Source of the DNA: Micavibrio aeruginosavorus
GTDB lineage: Bacteria > Pseudomonadota > Alphaproteobacteria > Micavibrionales > Micavibrionaceae
Direction of reading: 5' to 3'
DNA length: 7,839 nucleotides
NCBI GenBank assembly: GCA_003241285.1
Contig: QFOT01000106.1
Location: 1 to 7,839, forward strand
The notes under the pieces were generated by a model that was not told the DNA's origin, did no database searches, and worked only from the letters and a program-made list of their open reading frames with translations. The position numbers and the translations under genes were made by a program. Positions 6,862-7,839 of the stretch are shown piece by piece. Numbering within the stretch: position 1 is the first letter of the stretch; every line of letters begins with the position of its first letter.

Positions 6862-7839
6862 ATGATTTTATATAGTCTTAATTCCACGCCTACTCTAAGC
6901 GATGTAGATACGATATTTTCTGGAAGTGCGGATAACTATATCAAGAAAATTATCGGCCAGATGATTGAATATGGCGCGATTGAGTCTAATCAAATCTCAT
7001 ATGTTTTAGCAACAGCAAAGCATGAAACTGGAAATTTTGTATCTTTTTACGAACAGTATAATGGAAATGCAGTTGATTATTTTATCGACTTGTATGGTAG
7101 TGGAACGACTGTAGGCCAAAGTTTAGGTAATTTACCTGGTCCGCATGACGAAACCAATGATGCTTATGTTTATCGTGGTCGAGGTTTTGTTCATATTACG
7201 GGACGTGACAATTATGATCGGATTGGAGATTTGATCGGTGAAGACTTGATAAATTATCCGGATCTTGCTGCTGATCCTGATGTTGCGGCCAAAATCATCG
7301 CTTTGGGTATGATTAATGGCTATTTTACTGGTAAAAAACTAGAGGATTATATTTCTAATCAGGATGTTGATTTTTTTAATGCTCGTAAAATCGTTAATGG
7401 TATAGATCAGGCTAACTTAATAGCAAATTACGCTGAATCTTATGATTTAGCATTAGAATCAAACCTTCATTTAACAAGTATTGATTACAAAATTGATGCA
7501 AGGTCTGAAATGTCCAGTCTTATTTTAGAGGGTGGTGCAGGAGATAACATTATATATGGTGGATCAGTTAAAGATATTATTATAGGCGGCGGAGATATTC
7601 TTAACGTATTTAGTGGTAATGATTTTATCGATGGGGGGAAGGGATTTGATACAGTTGACTATTCTTTACACTCATATTCTATATCTGCCAATTTTAGCTT
7701 AAGTGGTGCTGCTATCGTTGAAAAAAGCCTAACCGACGAAGATGAATTAAATAATATCGAAATCATTGTCGGCACATCGTTTGGCGACCATTTTGATCTC
7801 GGGTCAAATAAAAGCCGCATCGTGGTCGAGGGCGGCGGC
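6862..7839 (+). CDS. GH19 (lysozyme/chitinase-like) domain fused to RTX repeats, 3' end outside window
   Basis: The ATG at 6862 is preceded by AAAGGAGA with ideal spacing. 326 codons are visible and the frame runs off the window. Residues about 25-198 match the GH19 lysozyme-like fold of endolysins and secreted chitinases: AKHETGNF with probable catalytic Glu55, YEQYNG with Glu64 as second acid, then YRGRGFVHITGRDNYDRIG, PDLAADPDVAAKI, GMINGYFTGKKLEDYI and ARKIVNG. Residues about 224-267 hold degenerate RTX calcium-binding nonapeptides (GGAGDNIIY, GGSVKDIII, SGNDFID, GGKGFDTVDY). These are followed by an IEIIVGTSFGDHFDLG block and a new GGG run at the window end, so more repeats should follow. 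There is no N-terminal signal peptide, which fits type I secretion with a C-terminal signal. The expected activity is hydrolysis of peptidoglycan or chitin outside the cell. It is the last visible gene of the 5599 operon. Confidence 0.88.
   Translation, partial: MILYSLNSTPTLSDVDTIFSGSADNYIKKIIGQMIEYGAIESNQISYVLATAKHETGNFVSFYEQYNGNAVDYFIDLYGSGTTVGQSLGNLPGPHDETNDAYVYRGRGFVHITGRDNYDRIGDLIGEDLINYPDLAADPDVAAKIIALGMINGYFTGKKLEDYISNQDVDFFNARKIVNGIDQANLIANYAESYDLALESNLHLTSIDYKIDARSEMSSLILEGGAGDNIIYGGSVKDIIIGGGDILNVFSGNDFIDGGKGFDTVDYSLHSYSISANFSLSGAAIVEKSLTDEDELNNIEIIVGTSFGDHFDLGSNKSRIVVEGGG

Overview
The window looks like an accessory region of a proteobacterium, probably an alphaproteobacterium. The evidence is a MobA/MobL (MobQ-type) relaxase, a GH19-RTX exoprotein, and a mix of AT-rich small genes with TTG/ATG starts and Shine-Dalgarno sites. 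I cannot assign a genus. Nothing shows whether the element is a plasmid or an integrated mobilizable element: no integrase, att site, replication gene or full conjugation apparatus lies in the window.

Layout, all genes on the + strand. (1) 2-949: C-terminal part of an ABC/SMC-like AAA ATPase, cut by the window start. (2) About 1021-1105: a non-coding mobilization region. It holds a MobQ-like oriT on the minus strand (inverted repeat followed directly by GTAAGTGCGC) and a perfect 12-bp hairpin. (3) 1135-3303: MobA/MobL relaxase with a long charged C-terminal tail and no helicase domain. (4) 3400-4191: exported alpha/beta-hydrolase (COG4099-like predicted esterase/peptidase). (5) 4192-4508: mostly non-coding, with a promoter candidate and a possible 31-codon ORF. 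(6) 4509-5461: two overlapping unrecognised genes. The second contains an uninterrupted run of 28 TC dinucleotides inside its reading frame. (7) 5599 to the window end: an operon of a small lipoprotein, a 79-aa protein, an exported four-cysteine protein, and a GH19 lysozyme/chitinase-like domain fused to RTX calcium-binding repeats, cut by the window end.

How they may fit together: the relaxase and oriT form a mobilization module. If nicking follows the R1162/RSF1010 pattern, the ATPase gene would enter the recipient first and the relaxase gene last. The right half looks like a cell-surface/secretion cargo region. It has tightly coupled small exported proteins, a candidate phase-variable gene, and a wall-degrading enzyme without an N-terminal signal peptide but with RTX repeats, as expected for type I secretion. 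The small exported proteins ahead of it could be protective or accessory partners; that is inference only.

The most notable observations are the in-frame (TC)28 tract (candidate phase-variation switch), the MobQ oriT-like site, the GH19-RTX operon, and the R-x3-E...H residues in the ATPase tail.
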